Positions 35,442 through 49,500 of a stretch of DNA of 64,000 nt are shown one piece after another. The position numbers were made by a program, and so were the translations under genes. Location of the stretch: the NCBI GenBank assembly GCA_030015575.1, contig JASDDO010000026.1, positions 452,639,096 through 452,703,095 of the forward strand, read 5' to 3'. A model generated the notes under the pieces. That model saw only the letters and a list, made by a program, of their open reading frames with translations. It was not told the DNA's origin and ran no database searches. This DNA is from Agapanthus africanus. Taxonomy: Eukaryota > Streptophyta > Magnoliopsida > Asparagales > Amaryllidaceae. How positions within the stretch are numbered: position 1 is the first letter of the stretch; every line of letters begins with the position of its first letter.

Positions 35442-38400
35442 TTCATATTCAATCAGGTTGGACATTCCATTAGCCACTCCGCAGATATGGTGGGTAACCT
35501 TAGACACCCGAGAGGAACTTAGGTAGCCTCAAGGACGGTGACAGTGAGATTCTTGTTTACCCAGACTTGACACTACTGTTGTCCCAGACTATGAGACCCG
35601 GCAAGAGGATAAGTATAACGTCGTTCTAAACTAGTGGGCAAGTAGCTTATGTCTATTTATAGGCTTGAGCAAATATAGCGGAGATAGATCATCTAATTTT
35701 GATATGCGAGTCATGGGTTTGACTTCATCAGAATAGGGGATGGATCTGTTGAGAAGGTAGTAGGGTGTGATGTCATGGTATTTGGATGACATACACAGAG
35801 TAGGAAGTAAAATTCCTATACTACGATCGGTTGTACTGTGGTCGTCACACAGTTGTTTCTCCAGACAGGACATGGATATAATATCAGACATTCTGGTTTC
35901 TAGATCTATGGTTTTAGATCTGGATTTGGGTAGTTTCCTAATATAGGTATTTTGACAATATTCTAATAGTATTTTAGAATAGATGACTCCTGGCTTGGTG
36001 GTGTACCTGCAGGTAATGGAGTCACCCTCTCTAAAGGTGTCTTACAGACTAAAGGAGAGAGGGATGTGCATGATTGGCAGATCACTTGCTTAGGCAATTG
36101 AGTCAATCATGAGATGTCAAGTACCACACCAAATGTTGTTTTTGCACTAGATGCGATAAGTTTATATTAATCCAATCCTGGAGAAACATAAGGAAGCAGT
36201 TTTAGAACATAAGTGCATGTTCTACGGATTTGATGACGGCAGCCTCCTTCGGGAGACAGTTATCATTCCAGGCTTCAAAAGTGACATGGATGACAGAGTG
36301 ATTGTCAGAGTTATAGTTTTCCCTCTGACGAGGGACAGTATTATGGACAGGTGGTCCAAGAGGATACTGTGGGAGGCATGGTGCTGGATACTGATTAGGT
36401 TCAGTTATCGATACAGTCTAAGAAGTTTGGATTTGGAGTTCATTTATGAACTAGGCCCCATCAGATATCCAGACATATTCTAAGACAGGTATTACTCGAT
36501 TCGGCAGATGGCTTTCTCCGCGAACTTGAGATTTAGAGAGATATAGAAAGAAACATCAGGGCGGATCCACTCCCTGAGGCTATTTCTCGAACACAAGAGT
36601 TTTACAAACTAGCTTTGTGAAACTGATTAGTAGAGGAGTTGGATGTTCGGTATCACACGGGCTGTGAGTATATGACATCGCAAAAATTAGCCTTAAGTGC
36701 AAGTGGGAGATTGTTGGAGATAGTGCCCTCAAAGTCAATTATTGGATCGCAGGTACATGATTGCAATGATTGAGGCAGGACCTATACCGATATGACAATC
36801 TTGCTCGAGATTATAATATGCTATCTGGTTTGTCTTTATCATCGTATACATGCTTTAGTTCACTATTGCATGATGATAGAGCCCATAGGATTCTTGCTTG
36901 ACTACCAGCAGTATGATGGCAATCATATACGTGGGAGCTAGGGTCTATAAGCACATCCTTAAAAGTGTCCCTAGTCGTGGGAGTTTCGAGACAGGGCATC
37001 GATACTCCGGAGTAGACTAGTGTGTACAGTCGAGACCCCGACGAAGGGCGGTGACCGGTCTCACAAGCCACTGGTGTCAGTTGGATCACCTAAGATGTAT
37101 ATAGGTGCTCATTGGGTTATGAGTACACCGGACAGGACTCGCCGGGAACATGCTAGTTGGTATTATACATATCGTCAGCTAGCAGTTCCCTAGTGACATG
37201 TGTACAGGTTAGTTTGTCGACCTGAGATCGTCATTTGTCTCGTGTGAGTTCCCACTGTGCTTAGATTACTACCCTACAATGCTCAAAGGAGTTGTGCAAA
37301 CAGGTTTTAGTTGGGTAGAGTCCTGAGCCACATGGAGGCAGTGAACGGATCGTCGGGGATTCGTCTCTCCCGGTATTGGGGGTGAGATCGCGCTGTGTCT
37401 AGGAGAGCCATTACACAAAGCCCTCGGCCGAGGCAGGAGATTTACTGGTTGGTACTCCAGTAGTATCTCAGGGTGTTCTGGGCTACTCGCTGACACGATT
37501 TATTCCTCTAATGGGGGTCTGACGTTACCAGCCCCCTAGGCAGATATGCGATACTCATAGACGAACTGACCGGACTGTATGTATATTGTCACTGTTAGGC
37601 TCAGTAGGGTTTATGGATGAGTTCGCTCGTCAGCTTCCCTTCCAATCAATACATAGGCAACCGTTACATACAGCTTGTACCTCTGACGTGCTAGTGGTTA
37701 TACCAGTGCCAGTGTGTTGATGAGTCATTAGAGTCCGCAACAGACACTTTCCTAAGTTCGGACGAAACGTTGTAGAGGCCGTATGGGTTTATGGCAGGGT
37801 TCGAAAAATGCACGTGCGTTTACGCACGTGTCATTTTTCTGGTAGATAATACTGGTAGGCTTTGGTTTAAGCCGGAACCCAGTATTATACTGTGTACATA
37901 TAATATCTTTGTCTCAGTTGCATTTGTATTCGGTCGTAATACAAATGCGGGTATGTTTATACCGATACGGGGTTTTCCTGAAATTCGTTTCCGGATCACA
38001 TTTTGGAAGTTGCCAGTTTCCAGTTTTCTAACAGCTGCATTTAACATTTGGTTAAATACGGATTTATCTTTTCTTGAGATATGTGTGGAAGCTTCTAGAA
38101 GAGGTGACTAGGATGGTGACTAGGATGGTGAGGTGGCTTTGTTCATTAATGGTGTATTAATGTGTTGATGACTATGTATTATGATTCATCACTTGCATTA
38201 ATGCATTCATACTAGGTGTATCTTTGACTCATGCTTTTCTTTATGTGCTAACGGTCACCGCCCTCCTACACTCACCCCCCCACCTCCATATAGTGGCCGG
38301 CCATGCTTGGTGTGGGATTATGGTTGTTCATTTTTAGTTTTGAGAGAAAAGACTATGATGATTGAGTGTATGGAAATTTCATAGCCCAATTTCCATTTAC

Positions 38401-38810
38401 CCGATTCCAATTGGCAACTTCATTAACCGTTCGTCCATAGCCATTGACGTAACGAGACAAAGTGTTCTACTCATTCTCTACAACATCTTGGTCGTCTCTT
38501 TTAGCAAACTTGACGATCGAATTTCCTCGGTTCAGAGGACGGAGCCCGTTTAAAGATCCGTCGACATGGTGCCACCTGGACGAGAAGACTGGAGATCGAG
38601 GAGATCGGTGCAGCCACAACAAGCGTGGGATGATGGTTGAAGACCGAAGGACTCGGATCGTTCGGTATAACTCTTCTACCCACTTTGTAGTTTGTTAGTT
38701 TAGCTTTAATGGCAGATCCGGGTTATAGTACGCGATAGCGCCTGTTGTAAAAAGCTTTTGTTCCGCATTTGGCGTCTGTTAGACGGCCGGGGCGCTACCG
38801 TGGACTTACA
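35442..38810 (+). mobile_element. Duplicated 3' end of Copia-1 (pol scrap, PPT, 3' LTR)
   Basis: Internal remnant 35442-36711 with the same RNase H-like scrap (36217-36483), PPT 36701-36710, LTR 36712-38810 (2,099 bp), then tggtc. Apart from scattered substitutions it is the same as 17406-20774. There is no 5' LTR because the duplication began inside the element. Confidence 0.85.
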
Positions 38811-38815
38811 TGGTC

Positions 38816-40269
38816 AACTATCATGGTTGCTCATAACATGTCTCGTTGACGATGCCGAACTTTGGACTACTGGGTGTGCGTCATATGACCGCTCCTGGGT
38901 CCAGGTCTTCTCGTTTAGTATTTCTAGAAAGATCTTGTTGGGGTCTCTCCCAAATCTCGTTCCTGCCGAACTGCCCGGAAGTTATCATCTCTTACTAAAT
39001 CTATATCTGGTTCCGGAACGTCTGCATACTCATCATGACTCCTTCTGGAAGATATATTCATATACAGCAGCTCTGCATGCGTATCACATCTCTGATGTCG
39101 GCGGAGTGGAACGTCATCTCATCAAGATCTCGTACGAATCTCTTACTCCACTTTTCTCTAATGTCAACTTCTTCGGACTCGTCTCTTTGTGGCTGCATGG
39201 ACTGCGCTCCAACGGCTATACTCGTGTCTGGAGTCTCCCAAGCAATGCATCTCATCACCTGATATCCGAATGAAATCGAATCATCTGATCGATTTGTCAA
39301 AACCTTATAATCCCCCAAGAGCTCAACACCTTGGGTACAGTTTAATAGTATCGAATATATGCCATATCACCTATGGACCAACCGTAGAGGAGCAGACCCA
39401 AGCCTCACTAATGACACCGCTAAACTGCTGCAAACCCTAAGGTTCACCGGCGTTCCATGGGCATTAAATCGAGTTAGGGTTTCATTCTTCTAGATGGTCC
39501 GTAGAATTGCTTACATTGTTTTCTGAATACTTTAAACTTGGAAAATGGGTTCCTGACATTCGATTATCTCTATCGACTCTCAACGTATCAGCGTGAAGTC
39601 GCCTGTAGCTGGAATCAATCCATCTAATAATCTCGCTTCGGGGTAGGCAATGAATCACATGTCCTAGTCTTTTATCCTTGGTGACTAGCGACCTTCTATC
39701 CTATCTCGAAATATACCTCATGCGGCATAGCTCGAAACTTCTGGGGCGATATCTCGTCAGTCGCAGCAACATCTGAATCTTCTGTACGCACGCTGAACAG
39801 TGCCTCAAACATCAAAATATGGTGCATTAACGGTCATCACATCCTGGATGGCCTCTTGCAGTGGCTCTATCCTCTGGTGCTGATCTGCACGTCCGAGAAA
39901 TCTCGTAAAAGTGATCCATCAAATGCTCGTGGCGCGAAAACACAACGAAATGACGCCTCTATGCAATCGTATGTCCCTGGAATAATGCCCTGGTAAGTCC
40001 TCGTTCGTGACGAGCTCGTGCTGACTGCAACTCTAGCCGCAGCTCTCTCTGCCCATGTAATCATGGCAGCAAATCCATAACTGGTACTGATGAGGCTAGA
40101 TCATAGGAATGAATATAATACTGTGCAAGGAAAAGTACATCCTAAGGCTTCTTAAGCGGAGTAGCGTATCGTAAGTATGCCGCGGAACATACCCACAGTA
40201 CGTCACTCTACTTTAGTCACCTACTCCATCAACCAAGGGTCATCCTACACTCCGAAGGTAAAACCTAAC
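38816..40269 (-). mobile_element. Duplicated L1 internal region, 5' segment
   Basis: Copy of 20780-22233, followed by the primer site (40270-40281, minus strand). The 171-aa plus-strand frame (38758-39273) is retained only because the duplicates are still similar. Confidence 0.75.
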
Positions 40270-42350
40270 GCTCTGATACCAACTTTATCACGACCCGAAA
40301 AGTACGGAGCATGACCGTCACTTAAATTATGAAACGTCTCGAGGCGTACGTAATCTAAGTAAGCCAAAACCCAGAAATCAAAACCAAAGAAGAGTAGAGT
40401 GAAGGAAAAACCAATTTAAAGCAAGTAGTTTTAATCAACATAGGCTGAAGTATGTATTTTTAAAATCTCAAGTATTTTCTAAAAATTTCGGCAGAGTTTC
40501 CTTTGTAAATACTGGCCCCAAACAGGATACAACATGAATAGTATACGAAATGAAACAAAAAGGCATCCCCAAGCGGGAGCTAGCTCTTCGTCAATCGACG
40601 GTCACAACCACGCAAGCAATAATATACAACGCCGAAGGGCGAGGATCAAACTCAAAAGAAACTCAAAACATCAAGAAAACCCAAGAATACCACAACGCGC
40701 GACTTTAAGGTCGAAATAATAACAAATCTGGTCTTCTATCTCAAATATACAATCTAGTTGATGGAGTTTCTAGATACAACATAAATAATAAATAAACAAT
40801 GGTGGTCTTGATGCAAAGAACCCACCTACCAAAGCAATCACCCGGAAGGAACAGTATGCTAGCAAAGCCGCAACAAAACCTGTATGACAAAACTTGCAAG
40901 GAACTGTGGCACAACGGGGGTGAATTGCCAACTCGTGAGTAGAAAACATCTACGAGTAGAAATCGCATGCATAACGCTATCCTAGGTCATATCAGGTAAT
41001 ATCCTCAAATAATATCCAGATCCACAACATGTAAGTGCAATAATACGTGCTCGTGTCAGTGCCTCAAATAGCTACATATCAGATATATGATGTATGAATG
41101 CGTGAATATGATATGCAATTGCTATACAAATGAAAGCAGAATACATCATGATGGAAAAACTGTTTTCTTGTTTAATGAGGTTTCTATATGCATACCAATC
41201 AAGTATCATCAATGAATGCAACAGAGAAATCAGTGTCAAGTATCGACACAAAACATAAGTCTCAGTATCTCAATATCAATCTTAATATCTCAGGCATCTG
41301 TATCATCTACGGGATCGGCCCGCGGGCTCCAGTAGAACGGATCAGCCTACATCATCAATCTCACGGCCATGAACGGTATCCTCCGGATATCCGCCGCGCC
41401 AGGTAAAATCACCGGTAGGTAGTCTGCCACTGCCGAGCTCATCGTCTACTACTCGAACTTCTTGCCCCGAGGTACCATACCGGGTCCACCATGTACCCGC
41501 AGACGGTTCATCCAACTCCTCGAATCGGGTCTCGAAAACTATCTCAGAACCGAAAAAACATCATGGTGGACACTACTCATCATATCAAGGAAAAACCGCA
41601 TTTTTCTATTTAAAATACATCATCAATTATAAAACTTTCACATGCGGTTTCCAAATCTAGAAAATCTCAAGACAGATCCGAAAATATCAAATCACCATGT
41701 CAATGAAAGTGAAAACCGACATAATGTCCATAATACTGTATAACCAACGAATATATGAATGCATCTAATATCATGCAATGAATACGATAGTTTAACTAGC
41801 ATATGAAAGCTATAACATATTGCAACATCAGCTATCAAGCTATGTCAATAAAATGGTATTTTCTAAAGTGTACGTGACATGGCAATTACCGATGATGATA
41901 TGTGTGAGCCGGCATGCAAGTGTATGTGGAGCATACGCATCATCGGTAATGGTGCTGGTGTCTTGACAGCATGGTTCATAATCACTAAGTACACAATAAA
42001 CATGCAATGAGACGATAACAACATGATAAATGGCAATGAGTAGTAATTGCAACAAGAATATGAGGAACATGAATGATAACGTAACAATAAGGAATCTAGA
42101 CCTGTATTATACTGTTTTGCCGTTTGAAAAAGTACGAATCGTAGTGTTTTGAAAATAAGGGCTACGGTGTTTTTAAGAAAAGGTACGTCTTTTGAAATAT
42201 ACGTAGTATCCCTTGACATGTCTTTAAAATCCACACGATTCGTTAGTTTTGGAAATAGGTATGACTCAGGTCTAGTCTAACATCTACTAGGTTAACTACA
42301 GGTCTAACTAACAACCAATCGAAAGGGTATGGAAACCACTTAAATCTTGG

Positions 42351-42356
42351 TGTGTG

Positions 42357-42394
<38 letters not shown>
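42351..42394. repeat. (TG)n(TA)n compound microsatellite
   Basis: A TG run passes into a TA run; copy A (about 24330-24355) has only a short ATATAT tract. It expanded after the duplication. Confidence 0.85.
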
Positions 42395-42395
<1 letters not shown>

Positions 42396-43682
42396 TAGTC
42401 GGTGATCCCGCCTCAATAATATCACGTACGATACGACATATCATATGACACCCTCGAATCAAGAGTGCGGATCTATCGTCAATATATAGCTCGTACGGTA
42501 AATCCATCGTACGCCCTCCCAAATCTGGGTACGGGTCAAAAGTCACATCTATCACATTAGTCATCTGGTATCCTCTTTATAAAATATCATGATCGAGGTA
42601 CTGATCTACATCTAGTACAATACTGATACCAACTATGAAATGCATGTGTGTGTATGAAAACACCACGCCTAAAGAACCCGCTAAAATATCATGTCGTATC
42701 TCAAATACGGACCATATCACATCACCGATCTTATGGCCTCAAGCCCAATCTCATCGACTCATCTCCAAATATCATACAATATCCTCAACATTCATGCATG
42801 TGTAAATGAATATATATATATATATATGCATAGTCACATACCCATGCGTATATTCATCTATACACATTCCTATATACGCACAAGAAAATGATGTATGCAA
42901 GTGTTTATGTGTGCGTGTATGCAAATCCTTACTCTAGGGTTGCGATTTAGAGACCAACCAAAGCCTTCCTCCGTTCCTCACTAACACTAATCCATAAGCT
43001 CCTAAGACTTTTCTTACTTGGTGTACATATCTCACATTAACATATAAAAGTATATCGTCACCACATCACATCATTTCTCATAACTTTGCGGGGGTGCTAT
43101 ACGCCATCCACCCGACTTCTCCCCGTAGATATAAATCTACTCACCTGATCTTCGCTCGGCGGTGCCGACGTCACCATACGCATGCTTGTCGTCTCGAATT
43201 CCACATGGGGTACCTACATGTCACAACGTATCGTATCGCATAAAAACCCAATTCGAAATCAAAAAGGCATACGAAAACCAAATCGGCACGCGTATCACGT
43301 GTAGGTCAAAACCTATCGCCTACGCATGCAAGAATAGCCAAACCAACCCTCGATATCGATGTACAAACGTCAACCATCGAGAGAAATCCAAACACCCCAA
43401 TCGTGTTTTCATAACATACTAAATATACATATGAATTAGGGTTTAAATCATCAAAACTTCAAATTCGCTTTAAAAGCTATTTTTCCGAAACCTAGTAAGC
43501 AAAATTAACCTTTTTAATACAAAATCTTAACATTTAAACAAATCTAGCAGCCACAATGTAGCGTTTTGAAAATGGTTTCGGTGAAATTTCGGAAAATCGG
43601 TAAAATGAGGGGGTTTTCTGTAAAAAGTCAAAATACAAATATCTTATTATAAAAATTAAATATACATATTCTAGCTATATAA

Positions 43683-43757
43683 TTGTTCAGTATTATATTC
43701 CTTGTTCATTTAAGGAGCCTTAGGATGTACATTTCCTTGTTCAGTATTATATTCCTT
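43683..43757. repeat. 21-bp direct repeat at the L-d deletion scar
   Basis: The same 21-mer (ttgttcagtattatattcct plus t) lies at 43683-43703 and 43737-43757, exactly where the 5' LTR remnant joins internal DNA. The upstream copy looks like filler copied from the downstream one. Confidence 0.75.
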
Positions 43758-46546
43758 CCTGATCTAGCCTCATCGGTACCAGTTTGGTTTTGCTGCTACG
43801 GTTACGGGCAGGGAGAGCTACAGCTAGAGTTGCGGTCAGCACAAGCTCGTCACGAACGAGGACTGACCAGGGCGAAATTCCGGCGACACACGATTGCAGA
43901 GATGTGTCTTTTTACTGTGTTTCCGCGCCGCGAGCGTTTGGCGGATCGCCTTTATGAGGTTACTCGGATGTGCCGATCGACACTAGAGGATTGAGCCACT
44001 GACAGAGGCCAGCCAGATTTTGATGACCGTTGGTGTGTTGCTTACTCCTGATGATTGAGGCACTGTTCAGCGTGCAGACGAGCGAGCCAGTTGTTGCTGC
44101 GAGCGACGAGATATCGCCCCATATGTTGGAACTATGGCGAGGCGAGTTGTACGAATAGATGATAGAAGGTCGCTAGTCACCCGATGATGAATGACTAGGA
44201 CAGGTGGTTCGTTCGCTTACCCCGATGCGAGGTCATCAGATAGATTGATTCCAGCTAGAGACGACTTCACGCGGAGACGTTGGGAGTCGAAAGAGACGAT
44301 CGAATGTCAGAAACCTATTATTCCAAGTCTAAGATAGTCGGAAAGACATGCAGGCAATTCTATGGTCCCTCTAGAAGAATGAAACCCTAACTCGACTTAA
44401 TGACCGTGTGAAAGCCTTTGAACCTTAGGGTTTGTGGCAGTTCTGCGGAGCCATTAGTGAGGCTTGGGTTTGCCCTTCTACGGCTGGACCACCAATGCTG
44501 TGGTATGTACTCGATACTATTAAACTGTGCCCAAGAGGTTGAGCTCTTGGGGGATTATGAGGTTTTGACGACTCGATCGGATGGCTCGACTTAATTCGGA
44601 TGCTAGTTGGTGAGATGCATTCTTGGGAGACTCCAGATACGAGGATAGCCGTTGGAGCTCAGTCCATGCAGCCGCGACGAGACGAGTCCAAAGCAGACGA
44701 CATTAGAGAAAAGTGGAGTAAGAGGTTCGCACCAGATCTAGATGAGATGATGTTCCACTCCGCCGACATCAGAGAGGCGATGCGCATGCCGAGGCATGGT
44801 ACTTGGACTTACCTTCCAGAAGGAGTCGCGATGAGTATGCAGTCGTTCCAGGGCAAGAGGCAGATATAGGAAAGGACAATGACTTCCGGACAGTTGGCAG
44901 AGACAAGACATGGAAGAGACCGTGAGCAGGATTCCTTCCAGGACACTGCTGCAATGATACTTGCACCCAGGATCAAATGTGTCACGTACCTTCAGAGAGC
45001 CAGAGGCCGACGCCAGTGATATGCTGTCTTACGAGTGGTCGCGATGATTGACCAGGAGATGACCAGAGGAGTGCCAGAACGGAATCGTCCCCGTTAACAC
45101 ACCTGACAGGGCCGATGAGCCGATCGACCGAAAGATTGGTAATTCATAGTGAAGACCTTGACCCAGGAGTGGTCATGGTTACGCACGCCAGCAGGACAGA
45201 GTTCATGATCATCGACGAGACGTCCCACTAGTGACCGCGATAGTTGCCGAGATTCTTTGAGGATGCGCTTGAGCAGTACTATTCCGCCATTATTGATTAC
45301 GATGTTTTGGGTGATTTATTCGTATGATTTGATTTTGATGATTAAGGATTTACGATCTTTGCACAGTGTTGCACTTGATATCGTTTTCGTTCTTTGGTTT
45401 CACAAGTTTGTGATTTTACGGTTTTAAACAGTTGAGTTGGTTTTGTGCATATGCACGCACACGATTTGGTTCCTACACTCTGTATAGTTTATATATGCTT
45501 GCAGTGCAGTGATACGCCTTTTGTGCACTTAGATGCACTGGACTTCGATTTCGATTGTGATACTCGATATTTGTTTTGTGCACCTTGTGCACCTGAGTGA
45601 TTTTGCGCACGTTCGGCGCTTGATATTGGATTTCATGATTTCGTGCACGATGGATGCACCTGATTTAGATTTTCGCGCTTGTTGAGCGCATGTCTTGAGA
45701 TGCGATTTTGGTGCACACCAGATGCACTAAATCGAGATTTTTCGTGCATGTCAGATGCACCTGATTTTGCTGTCAGGCACACACGTTGCCTACGACAGAT
45801 GCTTTGTGCACACCCGATGCACTTAGATCTTGTTTCTGTGCATATGTATGGCACATATATGGATTTTTATTTCCGTGCGCACCAGACGCACGTAGTATTC
45901 AAGTGCATATTTTGGGATTGATTTCTTATAGAGCAGTACGTTTTTATGATATTGCTATGTGTTTTCGTACTGAGCAGGACTAGTCAGAGGACAGTACCTG
46001 AATACATTTTGCATGCATTGATAGTTATTGAAGGGATTTCCAAAAGGCGAGCTATAGCCTCAGTATTTACCTACGTGTCTGATATGACACGAAATGTTTA
46101 AAACAAGGAGACCCTTCTAAATTGTTTCCAAAACGGCGGAACGTACATTTCAAACAAAAGTATATATGTATATAGTTATTTTCTTATGGTAGACGTCCGC
46201 CACTGTGCAGTGTTATACGCGTTGCACAGCGACTTAAAGAGATTTGGCATGCATTTCCTTCAGATATTTACAGATATAGATTCGATATTTACATTTATAG
46301 TTTCGAGTTATATCATATTGGTTTTGATTTGGATTTGGCATTGATGTCTTCTCCACGACTCCGATGATCGCGGGATGCTTGACGGAGTTTTGATTTGAGT
46401 TATATACTCATTTTTCAAGCGCATGCGCTGCGCTACGATTTGTTTTATGTATTTACAATTTCGGAGCCCCGACGACTTGATGGTTTTTCTTAGATGTTTT
46501 AGTAATTGGGGGAGTTTGAATTTAAATTCGGGGACCGAATTTCTTT
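43704..46546 (+). mobile_element. L-d internal region (noncoding)
   Basis: Matches the reverse complement of the L1 internal segments (22.0-20.8 kb, 11.2-10.1 kb, 6.4-6.05 kb) in order, which confirms that Copia-1 and L-b were inserted into L1. The longest frame, 44600-44869, has no recognisable domain. The hairpin array is at 45480-45905. Confidence 0.7.
45480..45905 (+). repeat. Hairpin array (GTGCA-type arms) in L-d
   Basis: Consecutive inverted repeats with loops of 3 to 9 bases. Arms include GTGCA/TGCAC (five or more), GTGCG/CGCAC (loop caccaga), GCGC/GCGC (loops ttgttga and acgttcg) and TGTGC/GCACA. The arms change together while several loops keep the form ..caga or ..atgga. Confidence 0.65.
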
Positions 46547-46558
46547 AAGGGGGGAAGA
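46547..46558 (+). other. L-d polypurine tract
   Basis: AAGGGGGGAAGA just before the LTR start (TTGTAGCG). The upstream context gggaccgaatttcttt is Del/Tekay-like from memory. Confidence 0.8.
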
Positions 46559-46559
46559 T

Positions 46560-49500
46560 TGTAGCGTTTTGAAAATGGTTTCGGTGAAATTTCGGAAAAT
46601 CGGTAAAATGAGGGGGTTTTCTGTAAAAAGTCAAAATACAAATATCTTATTATAAAAATTAAATATACATATTCTAGCTATATAATTGCTATTATTTGAT
46701 GTTTATTGAGCCGCTGGTGAAATTTCAAATTTTCTGAAAAAAATATTATTTTATTATTATTTTAAGCCGTCACTAATACATTTAATTAGGGAAAATTACA
46801 AATTGGAATGAGTTGAAACAAATTTTGTGCATCATAAAACATTAAATAAAAAATTTATCATGTGGTTTTTGGAACGAAATCATTTGCCAAAACGGTTTAG
46901 AAATTATTAAAGAAAAAAGGGTTTTTTTTAGCGTAAATGGATGTTTGGGGTATTGTATTTATCATTTTTCATCACCCCACACCCGTGCCCACACCCACAC
47001 ACCCCCACTTACCCCTCCCCTTAGCCAAATTCAGCAGCCCTCACTTTTTCCCCACTTGGTTTGCAAAGGAAAAAGAAATAAAAGAAAAGATTAGAAAATA
47101 GATAAAGTAGTTAGACTTTGACCTTACCTTGACCTTGACTTTCCTCCCTTGCATTTTCCTCACCTCCCTCTCTCTCCCCTCACCCACTTCTGGCCGAAAA
47201 TGATCCCACAACAGCAGCCCTTTCCCCCCCCAAAATCCACACTATTTTGCTTCAAAAATCCAAGAAAAAGCTTCAAAATACATACAATTTCAAAGCTTTT
47301 TCCAAATCCAACTCCTACCCATTATTTCTTGCCTATCTAGCATGGATCTAGGAGCATGGAAGCTACTTTTGGAGGCTAGGATTTGCATGCTAGAACTCAA
47401 TTGGGAGGTATAAATTTTAACCCTTTAGTGAAATTGTTGTTTAATTGCTTTATGTTAGCTTATTAAGTGTTTAATTAGGTTTTAGATTGGTTCTAATTGC
47501 ATGTTTGAAAAATTCAAGAATGAGGTTGATTTCAAGTTAGGGTTTTGAGTAATGGGATTATGGTTGTGATGGGTAGCTTACCATCTTAGAATTTGTAGAA
47601 AGTAATTTAGTAGTTAAATTTCATATTGTTGCATGGAAATGTCTAAATTAAGTTTTGTTTTTGCTAACTAGAGTTTTTGAAAAAATTATCAAATGCTTAG
47701 ATTAAAATATAATTAAGTGTTCATGTCATTATAACTATTATAATGAGTGGTTTAATGACTTTGGTTCATGCAAAACGAAGCTTAATTGATGAATTGTGAA
47801 TTTTGCTTTAAAGGGTGTTAAATTTGATATTTTGCAAACTAGGATTTTGGAAATTATGCAAATTTATGAGTTTAAATTATGGAAATGGTTTTTATGACTT
47901 ATTTAAGATAATTAATAAATATATTGGCCGCTACATTCATTTAAATATCGTGTTTTGTACAAAAACGGCGAATTGTGCTTGCTAGATTTTCGGAAAAATG
48001 ACTTTTTGAGTGAAATTGGCGGTTTTGTGAGTTTCAACCTAGTTTATATTAAAATTAGTGTTCGTGAATGTGCAAATGAGTGTATTTGGGTTTTTCTCGA
48101 TGGTTTGGCGTTTGTACGCCGACGTCGAGGGTTTTTGGGTTGATTTGTGAAAGCAACCATAGGTTTTGACCTATGTGGGATTCGTGCGTCGTTTTGATCA
48201 TGAGTCGGATTTTAATGAGATATGGTGCGTTATGATATGTAGGTACCCCCATGTGGACTTCGAGACGACAAGCAAGTGCGTGGCGACGTCGGCACCGGCT
48301 AGCGAGGACCAGGTGAGTAGATTTATATCTACGGGGAGAAGTCGGGTGGATGGCGTATAGCACCCCCGCAGTCCGTGGTGGTGTATACGGATGCGTATAC
48401 ACACCAACAATTATTATATGTTATTTGGGATTAATAACGATGCTTAGGATGGATATTGGTGTGTTGGATTACTTTAGTGTTGCGAACCCTATGGTAGTGT
48501 TACACACACATACACACATACATTGCATACATTCCTATTGATATGTGCTCATGGGATTCTTTATAGTTATGTGTTCACATGGGTATGGGACTATGTGTTC
48601 ACGTACGGATTGAGGATGATACTTGGGATTGAGCTGAGTCGATGAGATTTGATTTGAGGCCGTGAGATCGGTGATATAGCAGGGTTCGTATCTTAGATAC
48701 GACATGACGTTGTAGCGGGTCCTTGACGTAGTGTTTCACACACGTCCATGCATACGTAGGCGGTATCAGTATGGTACTAGACGTAGATCAGTACCCCGAT
48801 CATGATATTTGATAAAGAGGATACCAGGTGAATAGTATGATGAATGTGATATTGAACCGTACCCAGATTGGGATGCCGTACGACGGATTTACGTACGAGC
48901 TATATTGATGATTGATCCGCACTCTTGACTTGGGATGCCTGATTATAGATATGGTATCGGATATGATATTATTGAGGCGGGATCACCGACTATACATATA
49001 CAGGTATGTATATATATCGACTCAGATGATAGGCGGTTTCCTTACCTGTAGTTCAGCTTGTTAGTTCAGCCGTATAGTTTAGTGTAGTTGTTAGATTAGA
49101 TTAGACTCCTTACCTATTTCAAAAACTAACGAATCGTGGGCATTTTTAAAGACAGCTCAAGGGAATCTACGGATATTTCAAAAAAACGACGTATCTTTTC
49201 ATAAAAACACCGTAGCCCCTATTTTCAAAACCCCATGATTCGTGTTATTTCAAAAGGCACAATTCGTAGGACTTATATTAGATTATTGCAGATTAGTTAT
49301 CGTTGTGTCTAGTATTCAGCTCCCGCACATTATTGCTGTTCGCTCTGCCTCGCATATTTATTTTGCTGCATATTCCATTATTGATATTATGCTGTTAGGA
49401 CACCAGCACTATTACCGATGATGCGTATGTACCACGTACACCTACTTGCCGGCTCACACACATCTTCATCGGTAATTGCCATGTCACGTACACTTTAGAG

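Noticed and set aside
44600-44869. Possible gag fragment in L-d (WETPDT...AVGAQSMQP)
   Set aside because: A related frame exists in L1, but there is no gag domain, zinc knuckle or long frame; kept only as a remark.
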